Positions 54,351 to 63,758 of a stretch of 64,000 bases of DNA are shown here, one piece after another. The stretch is from NCBI RefSeq assembly GCF_001517425.1, contig NZ_FBWL01000160.1, forward strand, positions 35,012 through 99,011, in the 5' to 3' direction. The notes under the pieces were generated by a model that made no database searches, had not been told where the DNA came from, and saw only the letters and a list, made by a program, of their open reading frames with translations. The position numbers and the translations under genes are program-made. The DNA is from Clostridium sp. C105KSO13. Its GTDB lineage: Bacteria > Bacillota > Clostridia > Lachnospirales > Lachnospiraceae. Numbering within the stretch: the first letter of the stretch is position 1; each line of letters starts with the position of its first letter.

Positions 54351-54379
54351 AGTATATCATATCTTTTATCTTTTTTCAA
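54351..54379 (-). promoter_or_regulatory. Promoter of the MATE gene leader
   Basis: On the minus strand TTGAAA (54379-54374), a 17-bp spacer and TATACT (54356-54351). The transcript would begin near 54344 and carry about 195 nt before the MATE start. The stretch 54303-54344 can form a 5' stem (GTTCCA with TGGAAC). Confidence 0.65.
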
Positions 54380-54411
54380 AGTTATTATCTTTCAGCATCC
54401 AGACTTTCTTC

Positions 54412-54450
54412 TTGACTTCTGACAACCCATGCTCTAGAATTAAGTTGTCA
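54412..54450 (+). promoter_or_regulatory. Promoter of busR overlapped by a candidate BusR operator
   Basis: TTGACT (54412-54417), a 17-bp spacer and TAGAAT (54435-54440). The inverted repeat TGACAAC (54420-54426) and GTTGTCA (54444-54450), with 17 bases between, straddles the -10 box. Widely spaced half-sites are what BusR-type repressors use. Confidence 0.6.
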
Positions 54451-54480
54451 CCAGTACAATAAAGGAGTGGACCACAGCAT

Positions 54481-55110
54481 ATGAAATATTCTAAAAATAC
54501 ACCTGTCTACAGCCGGGTTGCCTATGACATTGCTTCTCAGATTACAAATGGAAAGTTGAAAGAAGGACAGCGTTTCTCCGGGCGTTCATTAATGGGCTCC
54601 CAGTACGGTGTATCTTCTGAGACAATCCGAAGAGCTATGAACCTTTTAGCAAATATGAACGTCATTGAGGTACAGCAAAATGTAGGGGCAACAGTTATCT
54701 CACGGGAGAATGCCATAGATTATGTCGAACATTATAAATCTGACAATGACAGACGGGCTTTAAAGGCAAAGCTTAAAGATCTGACACAACAGAGAGATCA
54801 GCTTAATAATGAGATTAACAGTACATTTGAAAAAATTATGGATTTGGAAGAACGTTTTCAGAACAGCGATCAGCTGAAAACATATGAATTCCCCATACAG
54901 GACAAGAGCAAAGCATCCGGCAGGACCCTCGGTGAGCTTCAGTTTCGCCAGAATACAGGAGGCACAGTCATCGCCATCAGGAAAGGGGAAGAGCTTATAC
55001 TCTCTCCCGACTCCCAGACTGTACTTCAGGAAGGGGATGTACTTGTCATTGCATGTAATGTCGCCAACTTAACCCATGTTTCGGAACTTGTCAGTTATTT
55101 TTCAGGGTAA
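54481..55110 (+). CDS. busR: BusR-like GntR/TrkA_C regulator of the glycine betaine importer
   Basis: 209 residues. Residues 1-75 form a GntR winged helix (VAYDIASQITNGKLKEGQRF; YGVSSETIRRAMNLL). Residues about 88-130 form a coiled coil, and 135-209 a TrkA_C domain (GRTLGELQFRQNTGGTVIAI; LQEGDVLVIACN). This is the architecture of BusR, which represses betaine uptake when c-di-AMP is high. The gene directly precedes the transporter genes, and the promoter contains a matching inverted repeat, so autoregulation is likely. c-di-AMP binding is inferred. Confidence 0.88.
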   Translation: MKYSKNTPVYSRVAYDIASQITNGKLKEGQRFSGRSLMGSQYGVSSETIRRAMNLLANMNVIEVQQNVGATVISRENAIDYVEHYKSDNDRRALKAKLKDLTQQRDQLNNEINSTFEKIMDLEERFQNSDQLKTYEFPIQDKSKASGRTLGELQFRQNTGGTVIAIRKGEELILSPDSQTVLQEGDVLVIACNVANLTHVSELVSYFSG

Positions 55111-55140
55111 TCTTATAATACACAGGGAGGGATGTTCAAA

Positions 55141-57009
55141 ATGAAAAAACTTTTATCACTTTTGTCAGTAGTGCTCATCGGTACTCTGTCATTTACTCAG
55201 CCGGCTCTTGCCGCAGACACTAAAGAGAAACAGGAAATTGTTTTTGCAGATGTAGGATGGGACTCCATCAAGCTGAACAATGCAATTGCCGGTCTGATTG
55301 CCGAAGAAATATTCGGCTATACGTGGACCGAAATTCCCAGTTCCACGCCAATCGCCCACGAGGCACTTATGAACAGCGAACTTGATGTGCATATGGAGGA
55401 ATGGACTGACAATATTCCTTCCTACCAGCCTGATCTGGATGCGGGAAAGTTTAAAGAACTCGGGATAAACTTTAACGATAATTACCAGGGATTCTATATT
55501 CCCAAATATGTAGCAGAAGAATACCCGGATTTGAAAACTGTCAAAGATCTCGGAAAACATCCGGAGCTGTTCCCAGATCCGGAAGCCGCACAAAAAGGGG
55601 TAATATACGGAGGTATCCCCGGATGGAGTGTCACGGAAATCATGGAGAAAAAGATAGCTGTCTACGGTCTGGATAATCAGTATAATTACGTAACCCCAGG
55701 AAGTCAGGCAGCAATGGATGCTACGATTACTTCAGCCTGGGATAAAAAAGAACCTTTTGTAGCTTATTATTGGGAGCCAACGTGGCTGATGGGCAAATAT
55801 GACCTTGTGCTTCTGGAGGATTCTCCTTATAATGAAGAAACTTTTGCGGACGGCATCGGGGCCTGCCCGGCAGTTACCGTAACCGTTGCGGTAAATAACG
55901 ACTTTGCGGTTTCTAACCCTGAATACTGTGAGTTTCTCTCTAAATACCACACAAGTTCCAAATTAATCAGTGAAGGGCTTGCTTATATGCAGGACAACAA
56001 TGCCGACCATAGTGCAGCCGGAAAATGGCTCCTGTCACAGCATCCTGAACTGCTTGAAGAATGGCTTACCCCTGAGCAGGCAGAGACATTAAATGCAAGT
56101 CTTGAGGGCGGGACACACAGTACAGACAAATTCAGCTGGCTGTCAAGTTTTCCTTTGATTGCTAAGCCAAATACAAATGCTATTGATAATGCTGTGCGGA
56201 AATTCGCCGTTTCTGCCGCATCTGTGCTTGATAAAATCCAGTCGGTGCTGGGCGGACTGGTGAATGGATTCAAATGGCTGCTTGCGCATATTCCGTGGTT
56301 TCTTTTGCTTCTCGCCATATTCTTTCTCGGCTGGCATGTACGCAAAAAATTCAGAAGCGGGATACTGTATGCTATACTCGTCTTTCTGGTGGGTGTTGTA
56401 GGATACTGGGATGATATGATTCTCACCCTTTCTATTGTGTTGGCAAGTGTGGTGATGTCACTGCTTCTTGGTCTTCCTATAGGTATATTAATCTCTAATT
56501 CGCCAAAAGCCAACCGCATTATACGCCCGGTTCTGGATACTATGCAGACAATGCCTGTATTCGTTTACCTAATTCCTGCTCTGCTCCTGTTTGGCATGGG
56601 AAATGCTTCCGCAGTGATTGCTACTGTTATCTACGCGATTGTCCCGGTAATCCGTCTGACCAGTCTTGGAATCAGACAGGTTGACAAAGAAGTGGTAGAA
56701 GCTGCGCTTTCCTTCGGTTCTACCCGCTGGCAGACTTTATTCAAGGTGCAGATCCCGCAGGCAATGCCTACAATCATGACGGGTGTAAACCAGACACTTA
56801 TGATGGCTATGTCCATGGTAGTGACCTGCTCTATGATAGGTGCAAGAGGTCTTGGTATGGAGGTTCTGGAAGCCGTGAACCGTATTGAAATCGGCCGGGG
56901 CCTGATTGCAGGGGGCTGTGTTGTTATAATGGCAATCATACTCGACCGCCTGACACAGGGATGGTTTGGAAAAAGTGAGACACAGACAGAATCAAACACG
57001 GAGAAATAA
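55141..57009 (+). CDS. Glycine betaine/proline ABC importer, fused substrate-binding and permease protein
   Basis: About 622 residues. A signal peptide (to about 25, PALAAD) is followed by an OpuAC-type binding domain with conserved Trp and Glu positions (GWDSIKLNNAIAGLIAEEI; VHMEEWTDNI; AYYWEPTWLM). Then come helices from about 370 and the permease core (ALSFGSTRWQTLFKVQIPQAMP). The binding domain precedes the permease, the reverse of lactococcal OpuABC. The start is 55141; an ATG at 55132 abuts the GGGAGGG site. Confidence 0.9.
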   Translation: MKKLLSLLSVVLIGTLSFTQPALAADTKEKQEIVFADVGWDSIKLNNAIAGLIAEEIFGYTWTEIPSSTPIAHEALMNSELDVHMEEWTDNIPSYQPDLDAGKFKELGINFNDNYQGFYIPKYVAEEYPDLKTVKDLGKHPELFPDPEAAQKGVIYGGIPGWSVTEIMEKKIAVYGLDNQYNYVTPGSQAAMDATITSAWDKKEPFVAYYWEPTWLMGKYDLVLLEDSPYNEETFADGIGACPAVTVTVAVNNDFAVSNPEYCEFLSKYHTSSKLISEGLAYMQDNNADHSAAGKWLLSQHPELLEEWLTPEQAETLNASLEGGTHSTDKFSWLSSFPLIAKPNTNAIDNAVRKFAVSAASVLDKIQSVLGGLVNGFKWLLAHIPWFLLLLAIFFLGWHVRKKFRSGILYAILVFLVGVVGYWDDMILTLSIVLASVVMSLLLGLPIGILISNSPKANRIIRPVLDTMQTMPVFVYLIPALLLFGMGNASAVIATVIYAIVPVIRLTSLGIRQVDKEVVEAALSFGSTRWQTLFKVQIPQAMPTIMTGVNQTLMMAMSMVVTCSMIGARGLGMEVLEAVNRIEIGRGLIAGGCVVIMAIILDRLTQGWFGKSETQTESNTEK

Positions 57010-57023
57010 ATGGAGGGATGGAC

Positions 57024-58205
57024 ATGGAAGGCAAAAAAAATGTGATTGAAGTACAGAATATAAGTAAGTTGTACGGTCTAAATAAATCGGAAGCATCCAA
57101 AATGATGAGAGAAGGCAGTGAAAAAAAAGCTGTACAGAAGAAAACCGGTGTCTCCGTCGCTCTATGGGATATCAACATGAAAATCCCCCAGGGTCAGATT
57201 TTTGTAATCATCGGTTTGTCCGGTTCCGGAAAATCTACATTGGTCCGCTGTTTTAACAGACTCAACAAGCCCACTTCAGGCACTATATTATTTGAAGGAA
57301 AAGACCTGGCCACACTTTCGAAAAAGGAACTCCTGGAGTTTCGCCGCAATAAAATCTCCATGGTATTTCAGTCCTTCGGTCTGATGAACCACCGTGATGT
57401 ACTCGGAAATGTCGCTTATGGGTTGGAAATCAAGGGTGTTCCAAAGGAGGAGCGAGAGAAAAAGGCAATGGAAGTCATCTCCATGGTAGGACTAAACGGC
57501 TGGGAACATCAGTCCTGTGACAGTCTCTCCGGAGGCATGCGTCAGCGAGTCGGAATCGCCCGAGCTCTTGCAAACGATCCCGATGTGCTCCTTATGGATG
57601 AGCCATTTTCTGCCCTTGATCCTCTGGTACGGCAGGATATGCAGTTTGAACTGCTGCAGATTCAACGAAAGCTCAGGAAGACAGTTGTCTTTATTACTCA
57701 CGATATTGACGAGGCTTTTAACCTGGGAGACGTTGTGGCAATTATGAAGGATGGAAAAGTAATACAGACAGACACACCCGAACAAATGAGTGAACATCCA
57801 GCAAATGAATATGTGGAGGCATTCATCAATAATGCAGACAAATCCCGTGTTCTCTCCGTATATAACATTATGATCACCCCGAAAACACTGGTCCGGGTAA
57901 ACGATGGTATAGAACAGGCAATCCGTGTAATGAATAAAAATGAACTCTCCACTGTATATATTGTGGATGATAACCTGCATCTGGTAGGCATTCTGACTAT
58001 CAGTGATGCTGTGCATGCAAGAAAGAATCACCTGCAAATTACCGATGTTGTCCAGAAAGACATACCGGTTGTAGATCCGGATACACTTGTAGCAGATATC
58101 ATGACACTGGCTGCAGAAGCTCCATATCCGATTGCTGCGGTAGGAAAAGATGGGCAGTTAAAAGGAATTGTGACAAAGGCCAAGGTACTTTCATCACTTG
58201 CATAG
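57024..58205 (+). CDS. Glycine betaine/proline ABC importer ATP-binding protein with CBS domains
   Basis: About 393 residues, OpuAA/ProV type. Walker A GLSGSGKS, signature LSGGMRQR, Walker B VLLMDEPFSALDPL. The C-terminal 120 residues contain tandem CBS motifs (TVYIVDDNLHLVGILTISDAV; PIAAVGKDGQLKGIVTKAKV), which in homologues gate transport by ionic strength or nucleotides including c-di-AMP. The start is 57024, six bases after GGAGGG. Confidence 0.93.
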   Translation: MEGKKNVIEVQNISKLYGLNKSEASKMMREGSEKKAVQKKTGVSVALWDINMKIPQGQIFVIIGLSGSGKSTLVRCFNRLNKPTSGTILFEGKDLATLSKKELLEFRRNKISMVFQSFGLMNHRDVLGNVAYGLEIKGVPKEEREKKAMEVISMVGLNGWEHQSCDSLSGGMRQRVGIARALANDPDVLLMDEPFSALDPLVRQDMQFELLQIQRKLRKTVVFITHDIDEAFNLGDVVAIMKDGKVIQTDTPEQMSEHPANEYVEAFINNADKSRVLSVYNIMITPKTLVRVNDGIEQAIRVMNKNELSTVYIVDDNLHLVGILTISDAVHARKNHLQITDVVQKDIPVVDPDTLVADIMTLAAEAPYPIAAVGKDGQLKGIVTKAKVLSSLA

Positions 58206-58226
58206 TTACTTCAATTTGTAACTGTT

Positions 58227-58266
58227 CAGAACCAGGCAGAAATATTTAAAATCAAGCCTGGTTCTG
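58227..58266. terminator. Hairpin between the betaine importer and the ABC exporter
   Basis: CAGAACCAGGC (58227-58237) pairs perfectly with GCCTGGTTCTG (58256-58266) around an 18-base AT-rich loop. The two operons converge here. The T-run is weak. Confidence 0.65.
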
Positions 58267-58278
58267 GATATATTGCAT

Positions 58279-60111
58279 TTATTTCGGCAAAAGAACCTGC
58301 ATCGCAGCTTCTTCTTCAAACTGTTTGGAATACAGGTCGTAATAGTGCCCCTTTTCCCGCAGCAGCTCTTTGTGGGTTCCCCGTTCAATAATCTTCCCAT
58401 CCTTCACAACCAGAATTAAATCTGCTTTACGGATGGTGGACAGCCTGTGAGCAATGACAAAAGATGTCCTTCCTTTCAACAGATGATCTATGGCACCCTG
58501 AATCAGCTGTTCAGTCTGGGTATCAATCGAAGAGGTGGCCTCATCAAGTACGAAAATGCTTGGATCGGCAAGAATAGCTCTTGCAAAGGAAATCAGCTGT
58601 TTTTCTCCCGTAGAAAGCCTTCCCCCGCTCTCCCCAACATCACTTTGATAGCCCTTCTCCAGTTTCTTTACCACCACATCTGCCGAAACCTGTCTTGCTG
58701 CTTCTTCTATTTCCTCATTGGTAGCATCCAGCCTCCCATAGCGAATATTATCATAGACTGTTCCCGAAAAAAGATGAGGCGTCTGAAGTACATAGCCGAT
58801 CTGGCTGTGAAGCCAAAGCTGAGAGCGTTCCTTATAATCTTTCCCATCTATCAGAATACGTCCTTTTGTAGGCTCAAAAAATCTTCCCACCAGATTCACA
58901 AGGGTTGATTTCCCTGCCCCTGTCTCTCCCACAATAGCCACATTGGTACCTGCAGGAATTTCCAGCTGGAAATGCTCCAGGACGTATTCTTTTCCGTCAG
59001 GATACATAAAGGATACATCTTCAAAAGTAATATCTCCCCTAATCTTCTCCCAATTTTCCTTCCTGGGAAAGAACATATCTCCGTACTTTTCTTCCACCTC
59101 TTTTGTGTCTGTCACATTTGGCTCCTGCTCCAGCAAATCCACGACGCGCTCTATATTAGCCTGACAGGATACCAGATCTGCCAGCAATCGTGCAAGCTGC
59201 TGAATAGGTTCAAAAATGACCACCGCATAGGAGATAAATGCTGAAAGGGTTCCCAACTTTATCAGATTTTCCTGTACCATATAGCCTCCCCTTGACAGCA
59301 CAATAGCTGCGGCAGCCGTACTGAAGAATAAAATAGAGGGAATGTAGACTGCATTTAATTTTGCCGAACGGGTGGCTGCCCGGTGCATATCCCTTGTAAT
59401 ATGACAGAACTTCTCTTGATTGTCCTCTTCTATTACCATACTCTTTGAAGTTCTTACCCCGGTAATCCCTTCATTATAGGCGCTTGTAATCTGAGAATTT
59501 ATTTTACGGACTTTCCGGTTCCAGTACAAAATTTTATTCTGGAAATACACAGTCAAAAGTGCAATGCACGGCACGATACCAAGAATGATCAAGGCCAGTT
59601 TTGCATTTAGCGTAAACATGATAAAAAATACACCAACTACATAAATTAAAGCCCAAAACATATCAATCAGACCCCATGCAGTCATACCGGCGATCCGCAG
59701 GGTATCACTCATAACCCTTGCATGAATATAACCCACCGGCGTGGTATTATAATAGGAGAACGACAATATCTGTAAATGCTCAAACTGTGCCTGTTTTAAG
59801 TCTTTTCCCACATACATTTCAATTGTGGTAGCTGCGCGCACAGAAATGTATACTGCGACGGTCTGCCCTACAATCAGCGCCACATATAGTCCGGCAAATG
59901 TACCGATTCCGGTCAGCGCCCCCGGAACAATAAATCTGTCAATGGCAAAGCTCTGAAAAAGTGGAACCAGCAGATCAACTCCTGCCAAAAGTACATTCAT
60001 CGTTATTGTAATAATAAACTGCTTGCGATATCTTTGAAAGAAAGGGAGCATCTTCCCCCACACTTTTATGCTGAATGGTTTTTTATATTCTTGTTCTTCA
60101 TATGCTGCCAT
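58279..60111 (-). CDS. ABC exporter half-transporter B (heterodimeric multidrug type)
   Basis: About 610 residues. Six-helix ABC_membrane domain (residues about 25-320), then an ATPase domain with Walker A GETGAGKS and Walker B IFVLDEATSSID. The signature is RLSTGEKQ instead of LSGGQ, a degenerate form. The start is 60111, two bases after the stop of the upstream gene, with GGAGGG before it. It pairs with the next gene as in BmrCD or TM287/288. Confidence 0.9.
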   Translation of the reverse strand: MAAYEEQEYKKPFSIKVWGKMLPFFQRYRKQFIITITMNVLLAGVDLLVPLFQSFAIDRFIVPGALTGIGTFAGLYVALIVGQTVAVYISVRAATTIEMYVGKDLKQAQFEHLQILSFSYYNTTPVGYIHARVMSDTLRIAGMTAWGLIDMFWALIYVVGVFFIMFTLNAKLALIILGIVPCIALLTVYFQNKILYWNRKVRKINSQITSAYNEGITGVRTSKSMVIEEDNQEKFCHITRDMHRAATRSAKLNAVYIPSILFFSTAAAAIVLSRGGYMVQENLIKLGTLSAFISYAVVIFEPIQQLARLLADLVSCQANIERVVDLLEQEPNVTDTKEVEEKYGDMFFPRKENWEKIRGDITFEDVSFMYPDGKEYVLEHFQLEIPAGTNVAIVGETGAGKSTLVNLVGRFFEPTKGRILIDGKDYKERSQLWLHSQIGYVLQTPHLFSGTVYDNIRYGRLDATNEEIEEAARQVSADVVVKKLEKGYQSDVGESGGRLSTGEKQLISFARAILADPSIFVLDEATSSIDTQTEQLIQGAIDHLLKGRTSFVIAHRLSTIRKADLILVVKDGKIIERGTHKELLREKGHYYDLYSKQFEEEAAMQVLLPK

Positions 60112-60112
60112 A

Positions 60113-61879
60113 CTATCCCTCCACCTGCAACCTGTCATCCTGACTCATCTGAATGTCGTATATACGTCTGTAAATTCCCTGCTTTTCAATCAGCTCCCTG
60201 TGGGTTCCCAGCTCTTCTATATGTCCTTGATGGAGAACCATAATCCGGTCTGCATTCATTACTGTTGTTATTCGATGGGAGATTAGAATGACCGTTGCGT
60301 CTTTCCTATTCTGAAGCAGGGCCTTTCGTATTCTTGAATCAGTTTCAGAATCCACTGCCGACAAAGAATCATCAAGCACCATAACAGGTGTCTTCTGAAG
60401 GAGCATTCTGGCAATGGCAATTCTCTGCCGCTGTCCTCCTGACAAAGTAACTCCTCGTTCGCCTACCAAAGTATCATATCCATCCACAAAATTCATAATG
60501 GTTTCATCCACACAGGCAATTTTCGCTGCTTCTCGAATCTCTTCCAGCGTAGCCTCAGGCACAGAGGCGGCTATATTCTCCCGTATAGTACGGGAATAGA
60601 GGAAAGGCTCCTGAAGCACCACCCCAACATTTTTTCTAAGCCATTCTAACGGGACTTCTTTTATATTTCGTCCCCCGAACATGATTTTCCCATCCTCATC
60701 CTTAAGGTCATAAAGCCGGTTTAGAAGCTGTATAATAGTGGATTTTCCACTCCCTGTCCCTCCCAGTATTCCAAATACACTTCCCTGTGGAATGATAAAG
60801 TCCAGGTCTTTCAAAACTGGTTTTTCTGTGTCGTATGTAAAATTTACATGAGAAAAATATATCTCATAGTTCTCAGTTTTATGGCACCCCTCCTTACTGT
60901 GAATTTCTTCCTCCGCATGTAAAATATACTCCACGCGATCAAAGGAGACTCCAGCCTTGCTCATATCCGAAAGAATCCTTCCAAGCCCACGGACCGGCCA
61001 TACCAACGTGGTATTATAAGATGCAAACGCAATAAACTCACCCACTGTAATGCTGCCGTTTACCGCTTCAATCGCACCTGCTACAATCACCGTCACAACC
61101 TGCAAACCCGTAATAAGGTCACCTATCCCCCAGTAAAGGCCTGAAAGGGTTCCAAGACGAATCCAAAGCTTTGCAAAACCTTCGTTCTTCTCTCTGAACC
61201 GCTCCATCTCAAACTTTTCTCTGCCAAAGGCACGGACAACCCGCACTCCGGTTGCATTTTCCTGCACAGCTGTAGACAGTTCTCCCTCCGCTTCGTCCGC
61301 GAAAGTAAATCGCCTGGCTATGAGGCGGTAAAATATGGTGGAATATAAGGCAACAATGGGAACAAATAAAAGTGTCAGCAGCGACAACTTTGTATTCATA
61401 GCCATCATCATTCCAAAAGAAACACCTACAATAAAAACTGTCCGAAACACTTCTAAAAGCTGGGTAATCATAAAGTTGCGTATTACCTCCACATCAGATG
61501 TGCAGCGCTGTATAATATCCCCTGTCTGATGCCTGTCGTGCCACTTCATCGGCAGTCGCTGTACGTGGAAAAATAAAGCATCCCTCAGGTTTTTTGCAAA
61601 ATTTTCCCCCGCCTTTGCCGTATAAGTTCTGGTCAAAAAAAGGGCACCCCCGGAAAGGATTGCGACTCCGATTAATAAAAGAGACATGATCCAGAGGTGG
61701 CCTGCCAGATATTTATATTTCTCCCCTCCAAGAACCGAATCTATAGTAAATCGGAAAATCTGTGGAGTCAGGGCGTTTAAAATCGTAGTTAATAAAGACG
61801 CCAGTACAGCTGCGGCTAGAAAACGTTTTGACCCTGCAAAAAATTGAAGGATCAAATTCATCCTTTTATGTTTCTTCAT
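60113..61879 (-). CDS. ABC exporter half-transporter A (heterodimeric multidrug type)
   Basis: About 588 residues with an N-terminal six-helix domain and an ATPase domain with Walker A GGTGSGKS and a canonical signature LSGGQRQR. Walker B is VMVLDDSLSAVD, with Asp in place of the catalytic Glu. That loss together with the atypical signature of the partner forms one degenerate ATP site, as known for heterodimeric exporters. The start is 61879, after AGAGGA; the frame extends to 61897. Confidence 0.9.
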   Translation of the reverse strand: MKKHKRMNLILQFFAGSKRFLAAAVLASLLTTILNALTPQIFRFTIDSVLGGEKYKYLAGHLWIMSLLLIGVAILSGGALFLTRTYTAKAGENFAKNLRDALFFHVQRLPMKWHDRHQTGDIIQRCTSDVEVIRNFMITQLLEVFRTVFIVGVSFGMMMAMNTKLSLLTLLFVPIVALYSTIFYRLIARRFTFADEAEGELSTAVQENATGVRVVRAFGREKFEMERFREKNEGFAKLWIRLGTLSGLYWGIGDLITGLQVVTVIVAGAIEAVNGSITVGEFIAFASYNTTLVWPVRGLGRILSDMSKAGVSFDRVEYILHAEEEIHSKEGCHKTENYEIYFSHVNFTYDTEKPVLKDLDFIIPQGSVFGILGGTGSGKSTIIQLLNRLYDLKDEDGKIMFGGRNIKEVPLEWLRKNVGVVLQEPFLYSRTIRENIAASVPEATLEEIREAAKIACVDETIMNFVDGYDTLVGERGVTLSGGQRQRIAIARMLLQKTPVMVLDDSLSAVDSETDSRIRKALLQNRKDATVILISHRITTVMNADRIMVLHQGHIEELGTHRELIEKQGIYRRIYDIQMSQDDRLQVEG

Positions 61880-61924
61880 GGTAAAGTCCTCTCTCATTCC
61901 TTTCGAAGATTTCTATTTTCAACA

Positions 61925-62565
61925 TTATAGTATCTCTCTTGTGCATTTAGTTTTCTGTCTAGACTGTTCTCTTCTGCGAACCAAACATTGCACACGCTGA
62001 ATCGCTTCTAATTCTGCTTTACAAACCTGATGAACCATTAAAGATAAATCCCCCTTCTTTTCATAACATTGAAAAGCCTGACGATATTTTCCAGTTGGAT
62101 TAATCGCAATTGGAAGTAGGTTCTGATTGATGAGCTCCTGATTCATAAGCATCCGTCCCACTCGGCCGTTTCCATCCTGAAATGGATGTATCTGCTCAAA
62201 CTCAATATGCTGTTCTGCAAGCTGCTGCATGATTTCAGCCAGACTGTTTCCTTTACTCGTATTCTCCCACTTTTCAAAGAATCGCTGCATGAACTCCAAT
62301 ACCCGCTCCGGCTCTGGTGGGTAATACACCACCTCCGCAAGACTTCCAATATAAACATCACTCTTACTTCATCGTATTCAATGAGTGAGATTGTTTCATC
62401 CAATGATAATGTATTTCCTTCTATTGCATTACTGCTCCAACAAAAACGCAATGAAAAGTCTTTCGTAAACGGAGATAGGATAATGTCTGATGTTCTATCT
62501 TTTTGTATGCTGTCCAACCCTGTTTCTATCTCTTTGAATAAGGATTCGTTATTTACTAATTCCAT
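61925..62565 (-). pseudogene. Fic-domain protein, broken by an internal deletion
   Basis: An intact-looking start (GAAGAGGTGAG then ATG 62565) gives a Fic N-terminus with SSNAIEGNTLSLDETI. Near 62360 the frame breaks. The remaining part continues in another frame (SDVYIGSLAEVVYYPPEP, then the Fic motif HPFQDGNGRVGR and the family C-terminus) to the stop at 61925. The middle helices, perhaps 60-70 residues, are missing. The catalytic motif survives but the gene cannot give a full protein. Confidence 0.8.
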
Positions 62566-63122
62566 GTTCTCACCTCTTCAAAAAACTCTATATGGATTTT
62601 GATTTCTTGTTTTCCATTCTACCATAGTTTCTATATTCCGTGAACACTCATTATTTATTATTTTCCCCGGTCACAGGCTGACAATAATATCCACCGCCAA
62701 TCGTGTTACTTCGTTATCTTCAAGATATTTTTGAATTTCTCAGCTCATTATCCGGAATAAAAGAAAAAGACCCTCAAAACTTTACAAACTAAAGAAAATG
62801 TCGTGTTTGCAGGGCTTTCAGCGCCTTATATTATTATTTGGATTTTAATTGAAAAGTTCGCTTAGTTTCCCATCTGTTTTGCGAACTTTGGAAACCAGCT
62901 ATGCAGCGCCACCTTGTTTCCCTAGTAAACATATGTATTTTCCAGCTCTATCCACTTTCTTATTTTGGCTATACCCCAACAATTTGATTTGGGGATAGTA
63001 TCATGCTGTCTGCTTTTTAATCTTCCTCATCAGCTCAAGTTTTTTTTGAGGTAACGAGAAATCTATTTGGGAATGATTTTTCTTCGCCCAAGTTTAAACG
63101 TTGTTATCCCAGAATACTCGTT
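62566..63122. other. Decayed intergenic DNA with short gene fragments
   Basis: No intact gene is seen. On the minus strand two short in-frame tails end in stops and look like C-terminal remnants. One ends VTRLAVDIIVSL (about 62676-62746) and the other ends PQKKLELMRKIKKQTA (about 63004-63090). Neither is identifiable. The base composition is more AT-rich than the flanking operons. Confidence 0.4.
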
Positions 63123-63353
63123 TAGCAAGAAGTTCCACTTTTTTCTGGATCATCTTCAGGTTGCGATAAACAGTATCCTTTGCAAAACCAGATGGTTTCA
63201 TGCTCAGCGTCATATGTATTCTTTCCGCAGCAATTTGGTTACCGAGGTGATATTACCGATAAACAAATTATATGGCTAGAAGAGAACTATAAACAAATGA
63301 ATAGTTTTCAGGAGAGTTATGTTAGACAACTTTTGCGTTATGCTTATACAAAG
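63123..63353 (+). pseudogene. C-terminal remnant of an unknown gene, with its terminator
   Basis: After an in-frame stop at 63120-63122 an open frame of about 77 codons has no good start. It ends FQESYVRQLLRYAYTK followed by TAG. The preceding DITDKQIIWLEENYKQMN looks like genuine helical protein. It is followed immediately by an AGCCA...TGGCT hairpin and a T-run (63354-63384). It appears to be the 3' end of a lost gene. Confidence 0.45.
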
Positions 63354-63386
63354 TAGCCATTTATCTGATTTGGCTATTTTTTTATC
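63354..63386 (+). terminator. Rho-independent terminator after the gene remnant
   Basis: TAGCCA and TGGCTA arms flank TTTATCTGATT and are followed by seven T residues. It starts at the stop codon of the remnant. Confidence 0.65.
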
Positions 63387-63584
63387 TAACAAGAGCGTAG
63401 GTAAAACATCAATATAAAAATTCCTCTATTAATAAGCTCTGATAAAGGTAACTATCGATAATTGAAACTATTCTGATTACTCTCAGAAAGGTATAATCGG
63501 TCCTACGCTATCTTTTTTGCGAATAATTAAGGAATATTTTACAAATGATAGAACTATTACTCATAAAAAATGGAGGAGATTCCT

Positions 63585-63758
63585 ATGTTAAATACACGTC
63601 AAATACCTAAGGAAGAAGGAATAGACCATAGTTTAGGCCTAATGCGAGAGGGTTATATGTACATTTTAAATAGACGACGTAGTTTTAATTCCGATGTTTT
63701 TGAGACCAGATTACTTGGAAAGTGGACCTATGTCAATACATTGGACACAAAAAGTTGA
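63585..63758 (+). pseudogene. N-terminal fragment of a CYP152-type cytochrome P450 (fatty acid peroxygenase)
   Basis: GGAGG lies 8 bases before ATG 63585. The first 46 residues ([19 protein letters not shown], then [14 protein letters not shown]) match the N-terminus of CYP152 peroxygenases such as B. subtilis YbdT. After LLGK (about 63722) similarity stops and the frame ends 11 codons later. Only about one ninth of the usual 420 residues remains and there is no heme region. The cut coincides with a sequence that may be an insertion-element end. Confidence 0.7.
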
